The position numbers and the translations under genes were made by a program. Of a DNA stretch of 64,000 nucleotides, positions 12,252 to 24,262 are shown piece by piece. How positions within the stretch are numbered: position 1 is the first letter of the stretch; each line of letters starts with the position of its first letter. Source of the stretch: Eucalyptus grandis (taxonomy: Eukaryota > Streptophyta > Magnoliopsida > Myrtales > Myrtaceae); contig NC_052619.1 in assembly GCF_016545825.1 (NCBI RefSeq), positions 10,555,501-10,619,500 on the forward strand, read 5' to 3'. The notes beneath the pieces are model-generated. The model was not told the origin of the DNA. It worked only from the letters and a program-made list of their open reading frames with translations, and did no database searches.

Positions 12252-14277
12252 CTATCTCGGGTTCTGTCTTTGGATTTGGCGGAGCTCCGACCTTGGTTTT
12301 GCAACTTCCACAAATATCACCCTGCCATCCAAAAACTGGAGAAAGAAGATGTTAGCAATTCGCTGTTGAAATTCTTCCAAGGCATTATATTAGGCAGTGC
12401 TTTCATCAAGGGGCATGATCCTCCAGAAGAAACTTAAAAATAAACCCACCAATTTCAATACTTTTGTGGCTGTACGTTTCTGAATTTTCTCGTAGTATTT
12501 GACTTGGAAAGGAAAGAACTTAATCAACCAGTTGATTAGTTTCCAAGAGTACACAATTGACTCAGAATAACTCATGGTTTTCGTCTTGCTGGGCATACAG
12601 TCAGTTCCAAAACACAAGACAGAAGGCTCTAATTTTCATAGCTTTTCGACACGCCCTCCCCGCCCTCCCCATGAAAAAAGAGGAAGAAGAACAGAAACCC
12701 TCAAAATTACAAGTAACATTACAATTATATTGTAAAAACTGATCATTGACTTGATGTCCAAGCTAAGTCATCTACTTTCTTATGGAACTTTGTATACATA
12801 GAATAATACTCTTTTGCTTCAAAGATATTCGGCATTTACCTTCCCATGCATCCCTTCAATGGCTCTTTGAGCCTCTTCCTCAGTTGCATACCGAAGGAAA
12901 GCAAATCCTCTTGGTCTATTTGCAATCTTATCCATCACCAGATTAACTGTGCAGCAAAAGACATTTTTCAGGACCCGAGTCTACATAGGGATGGACAGAA
13001 GATATGAAGCAATCAAGTAGTAAAACAACCACAAAACAGATAAGTAAGGAGCAAAAGTTTCTAGCAAAAGTTTCTTGCCTTCCACAAGCTGACCAAAGTT
13101 CTTGAAAGCATTCCTTAAACTCTCCTCAGTGGTCCGAAAAGAAAGCCCTGTTGAGTACAATGGACTGCATGAGATCACTATGGAAGAAACCGTGCCTGGT
13201 ATGATTCTCTACAGTAGCGCCAAAGAGAAATTCCATTTTCCAATGAGGTAAAACTCGTCATTTCATACTTGGGATGCATAACTATTGCCAAACATCATGT
13301 ATCACCACTTTCAGCCCACAAAGTAGCGTTGAAACTTACAATTCGCCGACCATTGGAGTGGCAGAGCTGACATTTGAGTCGTCAACACTCAAAAAAAATG
13401 TGGAGGCATTAAAAACCATCTGTTTAAGCTATTGGAATAACAGTAGGCCCTTATTACAAATACCACCGACCATCATATTTCCATTTATCGCTGCAATAGT
13501 CCCCAGAATTGGCCTCGCGCATGCACAAGTTGTCTTGTGATAATTGAACTACATCTTTTGCACTAAATATCGCACGTATTGCACAAAGAAGGATGCCGAT
13601 AATACAATGCCGAAACAGCCAAAGAAAGCAGCTCAGAAAGATTAATACTTCAAGAAACATGGCATGAAAGTGTGCCAGTATTCTTTGACATGATAAAAGA
13701 ATTAGCTACCATCTCAATCCAGAAAAGGCAAGCCAAAGAAGCCGGAATTCGAAGCACCAACATGAGCAGAAACGGAGCATTTACCGCCGATTACATAAAT
13801 CAAAATCTAGACGGACATCGTAATGCAATCACAGCAACTCAAATTCAGTCAAACTTCATCCGAAAAGCCAATTATTAAGTAAATCATGCTAATGGACATT
13901 GCAATTTCAGCTACACGATATCCGCATCAGTTAATTGAGAAAGAAAAGGACTCATCTTGAAAACTGAACAAAAGAAAGAAGAGGAAGAGGACCTGACCGC
14001 TGACGTAGAGCTTCTTGCTCGAGCGGCTGGAAGGAGGAGGACCGGAATCCGAGGACGAAGACGACGAAGAAGAAGAAGAAGGAAGGCAAGCCGACACGGA
14101 GCAACCGCGGCGCGCGAGGGAAGAAGCGGGCGTGTTCTGCTTGAACGGAGCGCGAGAGGCGCGGAGAGAGAGGGGCGGGAAGCCATGCTGCAACTTGACC
14201 TTCCCTCCGACACGGGCCTCGCCGGAGAGCGAGGACGGCGGAGCCGTCGCGAGGAAGACGATGCCGCCGGTCGCCAT
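12252..14277 (-). CDS. ORRM6: Organelle RRM domain-containing protein 6-like, chloroplast RNA-editing factor
   Basis: Single-RRM protein. Arabidopsis ORRM6 is a plastid C-to-U editing factor (psbF and accD sites). Exons on the minus strand: 14277-13998, 13147-13079, 12946-12840 and 12335-12252. They give 179 residues, against about 180 in Arabidopsis. The N-terminal ~85 residues are Ser/Ala/Arg-rich with few acidic residues, as expected of a transit peptide. The RRM spans about residues 88-165: RNP2 is LYVSGL, split by intron 1, and RNP1 is RGFAFLRY. The tail FLDGRVIFVEVAKPRSELRQ is typical of the family. Intron 2 (13078-12947) starts with GC (AG|GCAAG) rather than GT. The exon join G|TT restores VEVNLVMDK, which supports the call. 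The gene is head-to-head with the DHH phosphoesterase gene. Confidence 0.92.
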
Positions 14278-14539
14278 TCTTGCCTCCTCCAGCGTGCAGG
14301 ATTACCTCCGACGGAGGATGAGGAGAGAGAGAGATAGAGGGGGGGAGTCAAGATGGGCCGACTGGCCCGCTTTCTCAAGCCCACTAATTACTGGGCCGGG
14401 CCTAGCCCGTTACGCGACGAGTCTCGGCGAACGAGATGGGCTCAACGACAGAACCCGCTCGGCCCGCTATCTTCTTCATCTTCTTCTTCTTCATCTGCGT
14501 TGAAGAACAGAGCCACTGGTGCAACGACAAGATCAATCC
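14278..14539. promoter_or_regulatory. Compact bidirectional promoter with site II motifs
   Basis: Only 262 bp separate the ORRM6-like start (minus) from the DHH phosphoesterase start (plus), so both promoters must lie here. Four TGGGCC/TGGGCT 'site II' words are visible: 14354-14359, 14378-14383 (reverse), 14392-14397 and 14437-14442. Such motifs bind TCP-class factors and are common in promoters of housekeeping and organelle-protein genes. No TATA box is obvious. The shared-promoter role is inference from spacing and motifs. Confidence 0.7.
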
Positions 14540-17500
14540 ATGGCCGCCAACTGTAGCTTGGGCTTGAGCACCGCCGCGGCCGCGCTCGGGACCGCGAAGA
14601 AGTCGGCGGCGGTGCTGTACCACTACCCGTGCCCGGACGGCGCCTTCGCCGCCCTGGCGGCTCACGTTTACTTCTCCGCCGCTTCCCTTCCCGCTCTCTT
14701 CTTCCCCAACACGGTCTACGCTCCCCTCGCTCCCCACCAGCTCCCTCTCCGCGATATCGGCGACCTCTACCTCCTCGACTTCGTGGGTCCCTCCGGTTTC
14801 GTCCGGGAAATCTCGCCCCATGTCTCCAGGTGAATCGTTCTATCGATACTTGGGCTGTGTCTTGCTTTGTACCTAAGCTGTATCTTGCTTTGTGTTTAGT
14901 GTTTGTGTGCTGGATAAGCGGTTTTGGTTCTGGGTCGGGGGTGAACAAGGACATCAGCTCAGGCTTGGTGGACGGCGGGTTCTTGGTGTTGATTTCCAAT
15001 TCTCGTTCCTGTTCTTTATCTGTCTGTTTTAGCATTCTAGAATGTACCTGTCCTTTGTTTTTCTGTTTGTTTGAGATTTTGTCCTTGATGAGCGAATTTT
15101 TTCCTCAACAAGGTCACAAGATCAGGCTTCTGGATGAATCATGAATGGCTGGTTCTTTGTGTTGATTTCTAGTCGTGCCTCATTTCTCGATTCTTGTTGT
15201 TAAAGAAAAGGTTATCTACTAATTTGTTTTGGTTCATATCGTGAATTTCACATATTATTAAGATGTTTGTGAGTGAGGGGAGGGTCAAATATATGCCTGA
15301 CGTACAATGGTGACCGACACAGCTCATCAAAGCAATATTTGTGGGATAATGTAGCAGAACTTTTGTGGCTTATATTCTTTTTGCTTTTGTGGGTGCAGGG
15401 TGGTTATTTTAGATCATCACAAGACTGCCCTTGAGATGCTAAGTGGCGATGGATGCAATGTTGGAGATAATGTCGTCAAAATTTTAGATATGGAGAGGAG
15501 TGGAGCTACAATTGCTTACGATTACTTCAAAGAGAAGCTAGTTGGGAACAGTAAAGTTGAAGAGTTCGAGAGGATGGGGAGATTGTTTGAGTACATCGAA
15601 GATGGGGATCTGTGGCGGTGGCGTTTACCTAACAGCAAAGCTTTCTCTAGTGGTTTGAAGGACTCGAACATTGAATTTGATGTCCGTTTGAATCCCTCTT
15701 TGTTTCAGCAGGTGATTAGGACATTAGCAGTTTTATTCTTTGAGCACAACAAAAGTTACCAGATTCTCATATGTTTATAGAGTTGTGGACTTTGAGGAAA
15801 AAGCAATGAAGGTGCTGGATAGATTCTTGTGTTACTTCCAAATAGATGTATGCGTTCTTCGTAAAAGGGTGGGGACCACAGTGGCTGTGGCTAGCATCGG
15901 ATGCTTACAATGATAGAACTCGGTGTTTTATTTTAGACTGTTTTCTGAATTATGTGATGCACTGCTCTAACTTGAACTCGGTGAACGAGTGTGGACAGTG
16001 TCCATCTAGGCATAAGCTTTTCTCACCATAACCCAATATGAGGACTGAAATTTCTTCCAATGTCAGTGGATATTTTAAATTTGCAAGCAATGGCTTGTTT
16101 TGGTTTCTAATCATTGCATGCTATTCGTTGAGCTCTGCATACTTTTTCACTATAGGAATTAGCTATATGCCTTCCTTTTCCTGTCGAAATAAGCCATATC
16201 AACATAAACTCATCGTAAATAGCACTAAATAGATTAAAGCTTATTTTTGTGTACTCAATCAAAACATGCCCTTTTGACACAGAAGAAAGGAAAAAAAAGA
16301 AGGTCACGTCTTTACGAAACTTGCTGTATCTTTTGCAGTTACTTTCTTTAGATCTGGAGGCCGTCATTAACCAAGGCATGTTGAGCTTATCACAGAAGCA
16401 AAAGCTGATAGATGACGTGCTTGACCAGTCATATGAAATATCTATGGGAAATGGAGCTTTTGGACATTGTCTGGTATGGTGCACATAATTTAATCATCAT
16501 TTGAGAAATTTCCACAAGACCTCGCTTCACAGAAGTGTATATGAAGGCATACTTGTGCTTTGGGAATTGTCTGGCGCTTGCCTAAATCAGTTGGACTTGT
16601 ATCAGTGAATTATGTTGAGATTTGATGCTTATATTTTGGTATCACATAAATATGCCTCATTTTATAGGCTGTTGATGCAGACTCAATATCGGAATTGAGA
16701 AGTGAATTAGGAAACCAGTTGGCCGATAAAAGTTACAAGATGAAATTGAGGTTTGTGGAATCTACACTGGAGACTTTCCCATCATATATGTGCACTGTTG
16801 GCTTGTCCATGATTGATTTGTTAATTTGGTTGCAAGTGGTGCTTCTCACAGTATCTGACAATTTTAATAAGCTCATATTCATCAAATTATTCCATGTCTG
16901 ATTCACATACTGTTCATGGAACTCTTTTGCGAGCTTGCAAAACTGCAAGAGAAACTTTTGAATCGTTTTCTCAATGTTGACACACTTCTGACCAACATTT
17001 GGAGGCAGACCAAGACAAGATCTAAATTTGGTATTGTCAGGAGTATGTGACTTAGTGGGCCATTCTTTCAGCTTCTTCTTTTGTAATGTTCACCAAGGGC
17101 TTTACCATTTGAATCTATTGCAAAACTGGACAACAGATCAAGGTCTGTTCATCTAATATCTATGTTCATTCGTACTCATTTACCATTTCTTTTCCTGTAT
17201 TTAGAGGAGTTTAACATGTCGGGTTTCATGTCCAAATCTGTTGCAATTTCTGAGTCTGTTGAGTATGGTTTTGCACACTTGTTGCTGATCGACCCTTTTC
17301 TATCGTACATAACGTACAAGACGTATAGCTCATTTTGATCTTGTTCCCTCATATTAGGGGCATCGGTGCTGTGGTATACAGAGTGCCAGAACTTGAAAAT
17401 GATCAGTTACTGAAAGTTAGCCTTCGGAGCCTGGATAGCGAAGACACTACACACATTTCGCAGGTGATTAAATTTTTTTTCTTGGCAGCATGTAAATTCC

Positions 17501-17652
17501 ACTATACACTCATTTATTTATTTCTATGAATTAAAAGTCTTGAAGCTGGTTGCGCATTACTGGTGTAGAATTTCGGAGGCGGTGGACATCGAAATGCCAG
17601 TTCATTCATGATAAGCTCCGCAGAGTATGAGCAATGGAAAGTCCAGCAATAA
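14540..17652 (+). CDS. DHH/DHHA1 superfamily phosphoesterase, plant uncharacterised
   Basis: Predicted metal-dependent phosphoesterase of the DHH family, which includes bacterial nanoRNases/pAp phosphatases, RecJ and exopolyphosphatases. The substrate of the plant member is unknown to me. Six exons: 14540-14829, 15399-15711, 16339-16473, 16668-16750, 17358-17463 and 17569-17652, giving 336 residues. The N-terminal half carries YHYPCPDGAFAA (residues about 28-39, metal-binding Asp), LLDFVG and the signature LDHHKTA encoded at the start of exon 2. The C-terminus has the DHHA1 glycine motif GGGGHRNASS. These are the conserved active-site elements, so the enzyme looks intact. No clear transit peptide is seen, though the first 20 residues are Ala/Ser-rich. 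The start is the first ATG in the conserved frame. It shares a divergent promoter with the ORRM6-like gene. Confidence 0.88.
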
Positions 17653-18263
17653 ACACTGTTTCTTTGCCCTTTTGGGCAAATATGATTCCTTTGTTTGTCA
17701 CCCAGCATTTTTTATTTTATTTTATTATTATTATGATGTAGAGTAGAAATTTTCCATACGGTCGCTATGTTTTAGCATCATATCTTTTTGTGTTACTCGC
17801 AAGAGACTCCATGGCTCTAATAACTGCTGAAAATAAAGTTGATGAAATGGATATTCACTTGCCACCAAATGTGATCATCTTGCGTGCTCTAAGATAAAGA
17901 TCAAAGGATTGATTGAGGAGAAGATGCAATTTGAGATTCATAATGATGTTTGTTCCCCTGTTGTTGTTACACATGTGAAAACCCAGACGACCATATAACA
18001 CTTGATTGTCAAAATAACCCAAGTCATGCTCACAGCTTTGTTTCTTGCAGAAACCATCACCAAGAAAGAGACCACAAAGACAAAAATTAAACAAAAAGAA
18101 AAAAAAGGAAAGGACACAGTCGTATGCCAAATTAGAAATACCCCCAAAAAAATCAAAGATTAAATAAACTTGCTGACACTGTAATTAAGTTAATTAGAAT
18201 AGTAACTTGTAATTTCCTTGTTATTCTCCCCCGCCAATCACAATAAATTTGGGATCACCCTCC
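17653..18263. other. Intergenic between convergent genes
   Basis: The 611 bases between the DHH phosphoesterase (+) and NAC (-) stop codons hold both 3' UTRs. AT-rich runs occur at about 17711-17735. I see no gene, RNA or element. Confidence 0.6.
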
Positions 18264-21011
18264 TCAATTGGAAAAATTCAAGGTAGACACTTCTTCCCCA
18301 AAGTCTCCACCTATGGGAGGAGCATTAGGGTTTGATGTGCCCCACCCACCATCATCAGTGATGAACTGCATCCATGAATCATCCTTGTCATCCTCCTGAT
18401 CTAAGCACGAGGATGATGCAATTGGGACATCTGGTGAGTTGTTTTCCCACTCCTGGCTCATGACAACGCCTTGTGAGCTCTCCATGAGGGACAAGCTCCA
18501 TTGGCCTTGGTCTTCCACTTCATTGCCAAACCCATTTTTCTTGAACACGCGACACAGTGCATATGAATCCTGTAAGCGATTCAATTGATTAATGAGATTG
18601 TGTCAAGATATATGGATGCGGTTCTTCATTTCTCATTTTTGGGAAACTCGATGAGAAAAAAAGTTTGATAATTTTTCATGCGACACATGCTGTCTAAGTC
18701 ATGTTAATATTATATTATATTTACATATCATCCTTGAATTTGGAGAAGATTGGTAAGAAAGAAACTTGAACGCATGCATGTGTCCATCTAGCTGTGATCT
18801 GAAAAATTAAATCTTTCTTGGGAGGAGTGGTCAACAATTTGGGCTGACTTTGGAGTTCTAAAGTTTTCACAGGCACCAATCTGTTTTCCATTGTTGCATG
18901 TGCTTTTAGAAACCAGGGATTTGATGGGAGACTGAGAATTGGAAATTGACTGAAAAAGTAGGTCGGTCAAGAAAGCTATTAAAGGGACATCAGATCAGAG
19001 TGCAACAGACAGAAACACCAATTAATCTATCTAGTTTATAGATCTATATCATGGCTAAATTATATGAAATTGGTCTCAAACCACTTTATTATCACCTAGC
19101 GATCTGGACTCAAGCTCTAAGAAAACCCTTTTGTTTTAGATGGTATGTTCCAAAATCCGAGAAGCTGAGCCAAGAAAAATGACCAGCACGATTTGCCGGG
19201 ATAATGACATGGCATTTAGAATGATGCGAATTTTAATTTGTTTTGGGAATATGATTTCTATAATCTAGCTTAATGATTCTAGAAACTCAGGCGAATACTT
19301 TCCTTTTCTCCTTGGACAGACAATAAAGTAAAAGTGCAAGCTGAAATTCGGCTTATGCCGCGGAAAATATTGCTTTCGTAGCTGCAAAGCTCAGAAAAAT
19401 ATTAGATTAATCGTGGAATCTACAAGACTGGAAAAGTGAGTGAGAGGACATTAGAGAGACAAGACAAATCAATGAATATTTTATTTCTTTGGGACAAGAG
19501 AAGAGATCGAGTCATATGAGGGACGAGGATTGTACTTTTGTCTGATTATGGAAGAGAAAGCGAAGGCAGACACTTGTCGGTCAAGAGATGGAGACCTCCA
19601 CCATTGCAAGTAAAGAATATGTCAGAAGAATAGCCAATGATTATAAATTAGAATATTGCATAAATAAATAATTGGCCCTCGTTTATAAAGAAAGATGTGA
19701 GTTCTAGCACAGTGAGAGTGGCAAGACCCTAGCTTTTCATGCATGCAAGAATCACGCACTTTCTCACGTTCATCATCCTTGTTAGATATCCTGTGCTTTT
19801 TCCATCTATATGAGGCCCTTATCACGATGGTCTTTTTTTAAACCTTTCCGTGTATTTTATTACAAGTATAATGATACCACGATGACAAGAATTTTTAAAA
19901 AAAAATAAAGAATCCTATCTTCCAATCCTCAGTAATTAGCCCTATTTTTGCGAGAATTTCATATAAAAATGCGAACGAAAGAAATCATTGCTTCTCGATT
20001 GTTTATTGGAAACACAAGAGTTTTTTATTGGCCCAATGCTCATTTGTTGTCTAATGTGTTGATATGATCAGACACAAAACCTTTATTGTGGATAGAAATG
20101 ATCAATCACAAATTTTTAAAAAGATAAAATATGGGAACATATGTATATTGGTTTTTCTGTGATCCAAAGATGACAAACAAAATACTGAAATCAAGTTTAT
20201 GAAATAATTTCAGGGCAAGGAAAATAATGATCACTTATTTAGATAGGGGATTTATTACCAACCCAAAAAAAAAAAAAAAAAAGATAGGGGATTTATGATA
20301 AGTGTTGTTTGGTTCTACAAGATACAGATGATTTCTTTTTCTTTCTTTTTTTGGTGAAAATACAGGTGATTTCTTTGTATATATGTTTTATAAGAATGAG
20401 AAAACAAGCTCTCTTAACCTTATAGGATCAAACTTAAAGAAATGAATTGAATCAGAACTACACTGAGGCAGTTATACGGAGATGATCATAAAGACAACGA
20501 ACGTCATACTCATTAGCCACCTTCTTTAAGGAAAAAGAATTTCCTGCATTGGCATCTTGGAATCGATCGTCATAAAAAGCAAGTGCTGCGACAATATGAA
20601 TGCGTTGCAAAGAGATGGGAAAAAAGTCATCGAGCATTTCAATACGACATCGGCAAATTGTACCTGCATTCCAGAGGTGTCTTCGGATTCCTTGTCATCG
20701 AGGCGATACTCGTGCATCACCCAGTCGGTCCGCACGCCCTGAGGAGCTCGGCCTCTGTAGTAAACCAGCGTCTTCTTCATTCCAATCGGCCTGTTCTGGC
20801 TTGTCACTTTCCTGTCCTTTCCCGTGGACTTCCAGTATCCCGCACGCGTCGCCCTGTTTGTCCTAAACCCGTTTGGATACTTTCGATCTCGGGGCCCGAA
20901 GAAGTACCACTCCGGGTCTCTACTCGGCAAAAATGACTTCTCTACAAGATCAGTCACATGACATAAAAAGAAACCATCAACGTCAAAATGAAGCTATCGT
21001 ATGCAGGCATA

Positions 21012-21042
<31 letters not shown>

Positions 21043-21192
21043 TTCCCAGGGCTCGCATTTGTAGAGATCGATCTCGGGGATGATGTCGAGTTCGATCTCT
21101 TGGCCATTGATCTTCCGCTTGAGATAGTAGTTGACAAGCTCTTCATCAGTGGGATGAAACCTAAAACCAGGAGGCAATCCGAGAGGAGCCAT
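18264..21192 (-). CDS. NAC domain transcription factor, ANAC057-like
   Basis: DNA-binding NAC-family transcription factor, nuclear. Minus-strand exons are 21192-21036, 20941-20664 and 18569-18264, giving 246 residues, the length I recall for Arabidopsis ANAC057 (At3g17730). The NAC domain fills about residues 5-155 with subdomains in order: [14 protein letters not shown] (A), [10 protein letters not shown] (B), [15 protein letters not shown] (C), [16 protein letters not shown] and [12 protein letters not shown] (D), and [11 protein letters not shown] (E). The acidic, Trp-containing C-terminus ([14 protein letters not shown]) is a likely activation region. No membrane segment is present. Introns sit at the two positions usual for NAC genes; the second (18570-20663) is unusually long at 2.1 kb and holds a tiny retro-insertion. 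An in-frame GTG at 21222 was rejected in favour of the ATG at 21192, which matches the family start. Family assignment is firm; the orthologue is less so. Confidence 0.92.
20241..20296. mobile_element. Very short retro-insertion with 15-bp target-site duplication
   Basis: The 15-mer AGATAGGGGATTTAT occurs at 20241-20255 and again at 20282-20296. The 26 bases between them are TACCAACCC followed by an A-run. An A-tail flanked by a perfect duplication is the mark of a severely 5'-truncated SINE or LINE insertion. It lies in intron 2 of the NAC gene and does not affect coding. Confidence 0.7.
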
Positions 21193-21400
21193 TCTTGCCT
21201 TTCTTTCTTCCTTCTCTGCCACCTGGTTCTTCTCTCTTCCTAGCTATCTCTTTGGTTGGTGAAAGATTAGTTGTAATGGATCATTCATATATATACATAT
21301 ATTATATGGAGAGAGAGGCAGAGTGAGGGAGACAACATAGAGAGAGAGAGAGAGAGAGAGAGCCAAAGTCCTTTGTCTGGAAGTGTTCTTTTTCGCTTTT
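21193..21400 (-). promoter_or_regulatory. Core promoter and leader of the NAC gene
   Basis: Upstream of the minus-strand ATG at 21192 lies an AT-rich TATA region (plus-strand 21285-21306, repeated ATATAT) about 95-115 bp away. A GA/CT microsatellite follows at about 21339-21362. A second GA tract at 21012-21034 sits in intron 1, right after the donor of exon 1. The TATA assignment is inference from composition and distance. Confidence 0.5.
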
Positions 21401-22564
21401 CTGCTTTTGCAGATTCTTCGAGAGAGAAACGTTTCGCTTAAGCCCTTTCACGCACACTTCTCTCGATCCCCACCATTCTTGCACAAGTTACAGCAAGGAT
21501 GCTGGTTTTGTTGTGTTCAACACATGCAAGAACCATCTGATGACATGGAACTGAAGATCAGATCGGACGAGAAAAAAAAAAAAAACACTCGTAGACATAA
21601 TCACGGTACATGCACCGCAGAAGATGATAAGTGCACAACTGGCCTAATGACAACCTCGACTGATTATTGTGTATTGAATTATTTTAGACAAACAGAGATA
21701 TCAAGCTTCCATGACAAGATTTTTCAGTGAACCGACAAAAAACATAGGCTGAACTAACTTGTGAGTCCGTGGATGAACAAAACATAAGAAATTAGTTTGT
21801 TAAGTGATGTGACAGACTGCAGTTAAATATGGATTGACTTAGGTCTTATTAAAATTTGTTGAGATGATTATGAATTGAGTTTAAGCGCACCTTACACGTT
21901 GATCAATTATACGCCATCCATATTTCGATCCATACATGTTTGAACCACTTTTATACATTGTGGCGATAGATTGGGTTTCATAGTTGACTCTAAACCTTTC
22001 ATTTGCTATTTATGTTGAGGTAATCCATGCGTATAAAAATCGGTATGTAAGTGCTAAAAAACTATGTCATGATATGGATTGATAAGTCCATAAAGATTTT
22101 GTTGGGTTTCGAGATCCATACCATGATATGGTGCGAATTAGCATGTACGTGCATTTGGAACTTGTATGCTTAAAGAGTATCGCGATTTAAACATCTTTTT
22201 CCTGTTATATTTCATCAAAGATTATTTTAGGGGAAATGAAGAAATAGAGAGAAGCCATTACAAGGTACCAAAAAAGATAAGAACCCACTTGTCATTTTAT
22301 ATTTGATTTGGTCGATCTTGATAACTAATAAGAAGCTAGTCTGAGTTAAAATAAAAAAGGAAAAATAAATCAAAAGAAGGTCAAATCTTGATGAAGAAGT
22401 GAAGCCGCATGCAGGGAGGAGAAGAAAATTCACTTTGGAGGGTCCTTGTATTGATTCAATCTAACTTTATTTCTTTTCTCTTTATATCCACTCCCAACTT
22501 TTTACGTAATTATTACACGGCAAAGAATCGCCCTTATTCCGCTTTGGATTTACTTTTTTTATTG

Positions 22565-22871
22565 AGGAAAATTATTCAATTAGTTCTACACCTATCGTGT
22601 GGATGTTAAATTTATTATGTACTTTTCAATTTTATAAATTTAGTTATAAATCTTTATACGAAATTTCAATGTAATTCTTACAACCAACTTTTACCAAAAA
22701 TCGCTGATGTAGGAGGATGATACATAAAACGACCGGCAATAACTAGATCAAAAGAAATATATTGAAATTTCGCATAAAGATATATGACTACATTGGTATC
22801 GTTAAAAATTTAGAGTTGAATTAGCAACCGCACAATAAACTTAAAAATAATTGGGTACTGGGTAGTTTTCC
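22565..22871. mobile_element. Fold-back MITE-like element
   Basis: The left half begins GGAAAATTATTCAATTAGTTC and runs through TTATACGAAATTTCAATGTA near 22655-22675. The right half, read in reverse complement, begins GGAAAACTACCCAGTACC and contains TTATGCGAAATTTCAATAT (plus strand about 22758-22783). The two halves are therefore an imperfect inverted repeat about 300 bp long with no coding capacity. I could not define a target-site duplication. Confidence 0.55.
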
Positions 22872-23970
22872 TTTTTCGGTATTTCTCGACCTCTCCGCAG
22901 AATCTCCTTTATTACACTCACCAGATTTGGTCCTCTCATCTTGATGATCTGATTCAGAAAGAGAGATCCCAATTTCACAAATTTCAATTGGACCCTTTTC
23001 TCATAACTTAGAGAGAGAGAAAAGAAGAAGGCCCCTCAACATCCATTCGTTTTTCCGAACCTCGTTTGAGTTTGGGCTTTGGGCACCATTCGAGGTCGTT
23101 AGGGTTAAGATCTAAGACCAATACCACGATTGGGCTCTGATGGTTCAAGGACTTGGACTTTCAAAGATCTCATTTTAGTGCTTCATATTTTCTTAGCAAA
23201 TAGCTAATCTTGTAGGATTATGGTAAACTATTTTAAATGGGTACATCATTAGATGAATGACATAATTTTAATATTTAATTACTCTAACGCTCCTCCCATG
23301 CGTAGGTTCTTTGGTATAAGAGTGTAAAAATGTGTTAAAGAGGCAAATATGAGATTTGAAAAGATTTGCCCTCAATAATCCAAGATCCTTGCAAAAAGTT
23401 TTAAAAGTTCATATAGTTAGATGAACGAGTGATTTAATATTTATATACATAACTACGATTGAAAATTTACAATATATAGTTTGACTGGGAGAATGGTGGT
23501 GACACTGTTGAGATCAAGCATCAATAAAGAAGTCCAAAAATTGAAAACCATAAGGAGGGACTCGCTTATGTGATTAAGTTTTTGTTGGAGTATAATTAAC
23601 TCATTAATACTCCATATTATTGGTGTCTCATACGAGACACCACTTAAATTTTAATATATGCAATTGGCTTATATAAGTTAATGAGTCTTGTGTGTTAGCG
23701 TTGGTGTTTATCCCACGTTAGTTATAAAAGCGTATGGTGATCGATTTATAAGTGTTAGGAAAATCTCACTTTTTAGGCAAGTTTTTTGGGGTGAGAGAGG
23801 CCCAAGCACACTCAATACTTATATCAGAGCCCAGTTATCAACAATTTTGGACCCATAGTTGCTCAGAGAGGATGAAGATTGTTGTTGGTCCGATCAAAGC
23901 CCAACTCGTGAGGGAGAGATTGTTGGTTTACAAATCTAAAGAAAAGTCTCACTATTTAGCTAATTTTTGG

Positions 23971-24262
23971 GGTGAGAAATATCCAAGGCCATCTAACATC
24001 ATGTTGCTCTTGCTGCTAATCTAGGAGCGTCAAGGAACCAAGTCGAGCGGATGTAGTGTCAAACTCAAGCTCAACCCAACTCACATACTCAATGCTTGAA
24101 GTTTGATTTGAACTTTTAGGGTGAAAGAGACCCAAGACCACCCAACATAATGTTGTCTTGCTATCAATTTGGGAGCGTCATGAAACCGAGTCGAGAAATG
24201 TAGCGCCAATCTCAAGATCAGCCCAACTCACATACTCCATGCTTGAGATTTGATTTGAACTT
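23971..24262. repeat. Imperfect tandem duplication, unit about 145 bp
   Basis: The segment around 23971-24116 (GGTGAGAAATATCCAAGG, GAGCGTCAAGGAACC, GCTTGAAGTTTGATTTG) is repeated at about 24119-24262 (GGTGAAAGAGACCCAAG, GAGCGTCATGAAACC, GCTTGAGATTTGATTTG), with landmarks in the same order and spacing. A further partial match to the unit's start lies at about 23790-23800 (GTGAGAGAGGCCCAAG). It looks like a decayed non-coding satellite-like or transposon-derived array. Confidence 0.7.

Noticed and set aside
23752..24024. 90-codon open frame in the repeat region upstream of AGO1
   Set aside because: It overlaps the start of a tandem repeat whose other copy is not open in that frame, so coding is unlikely.
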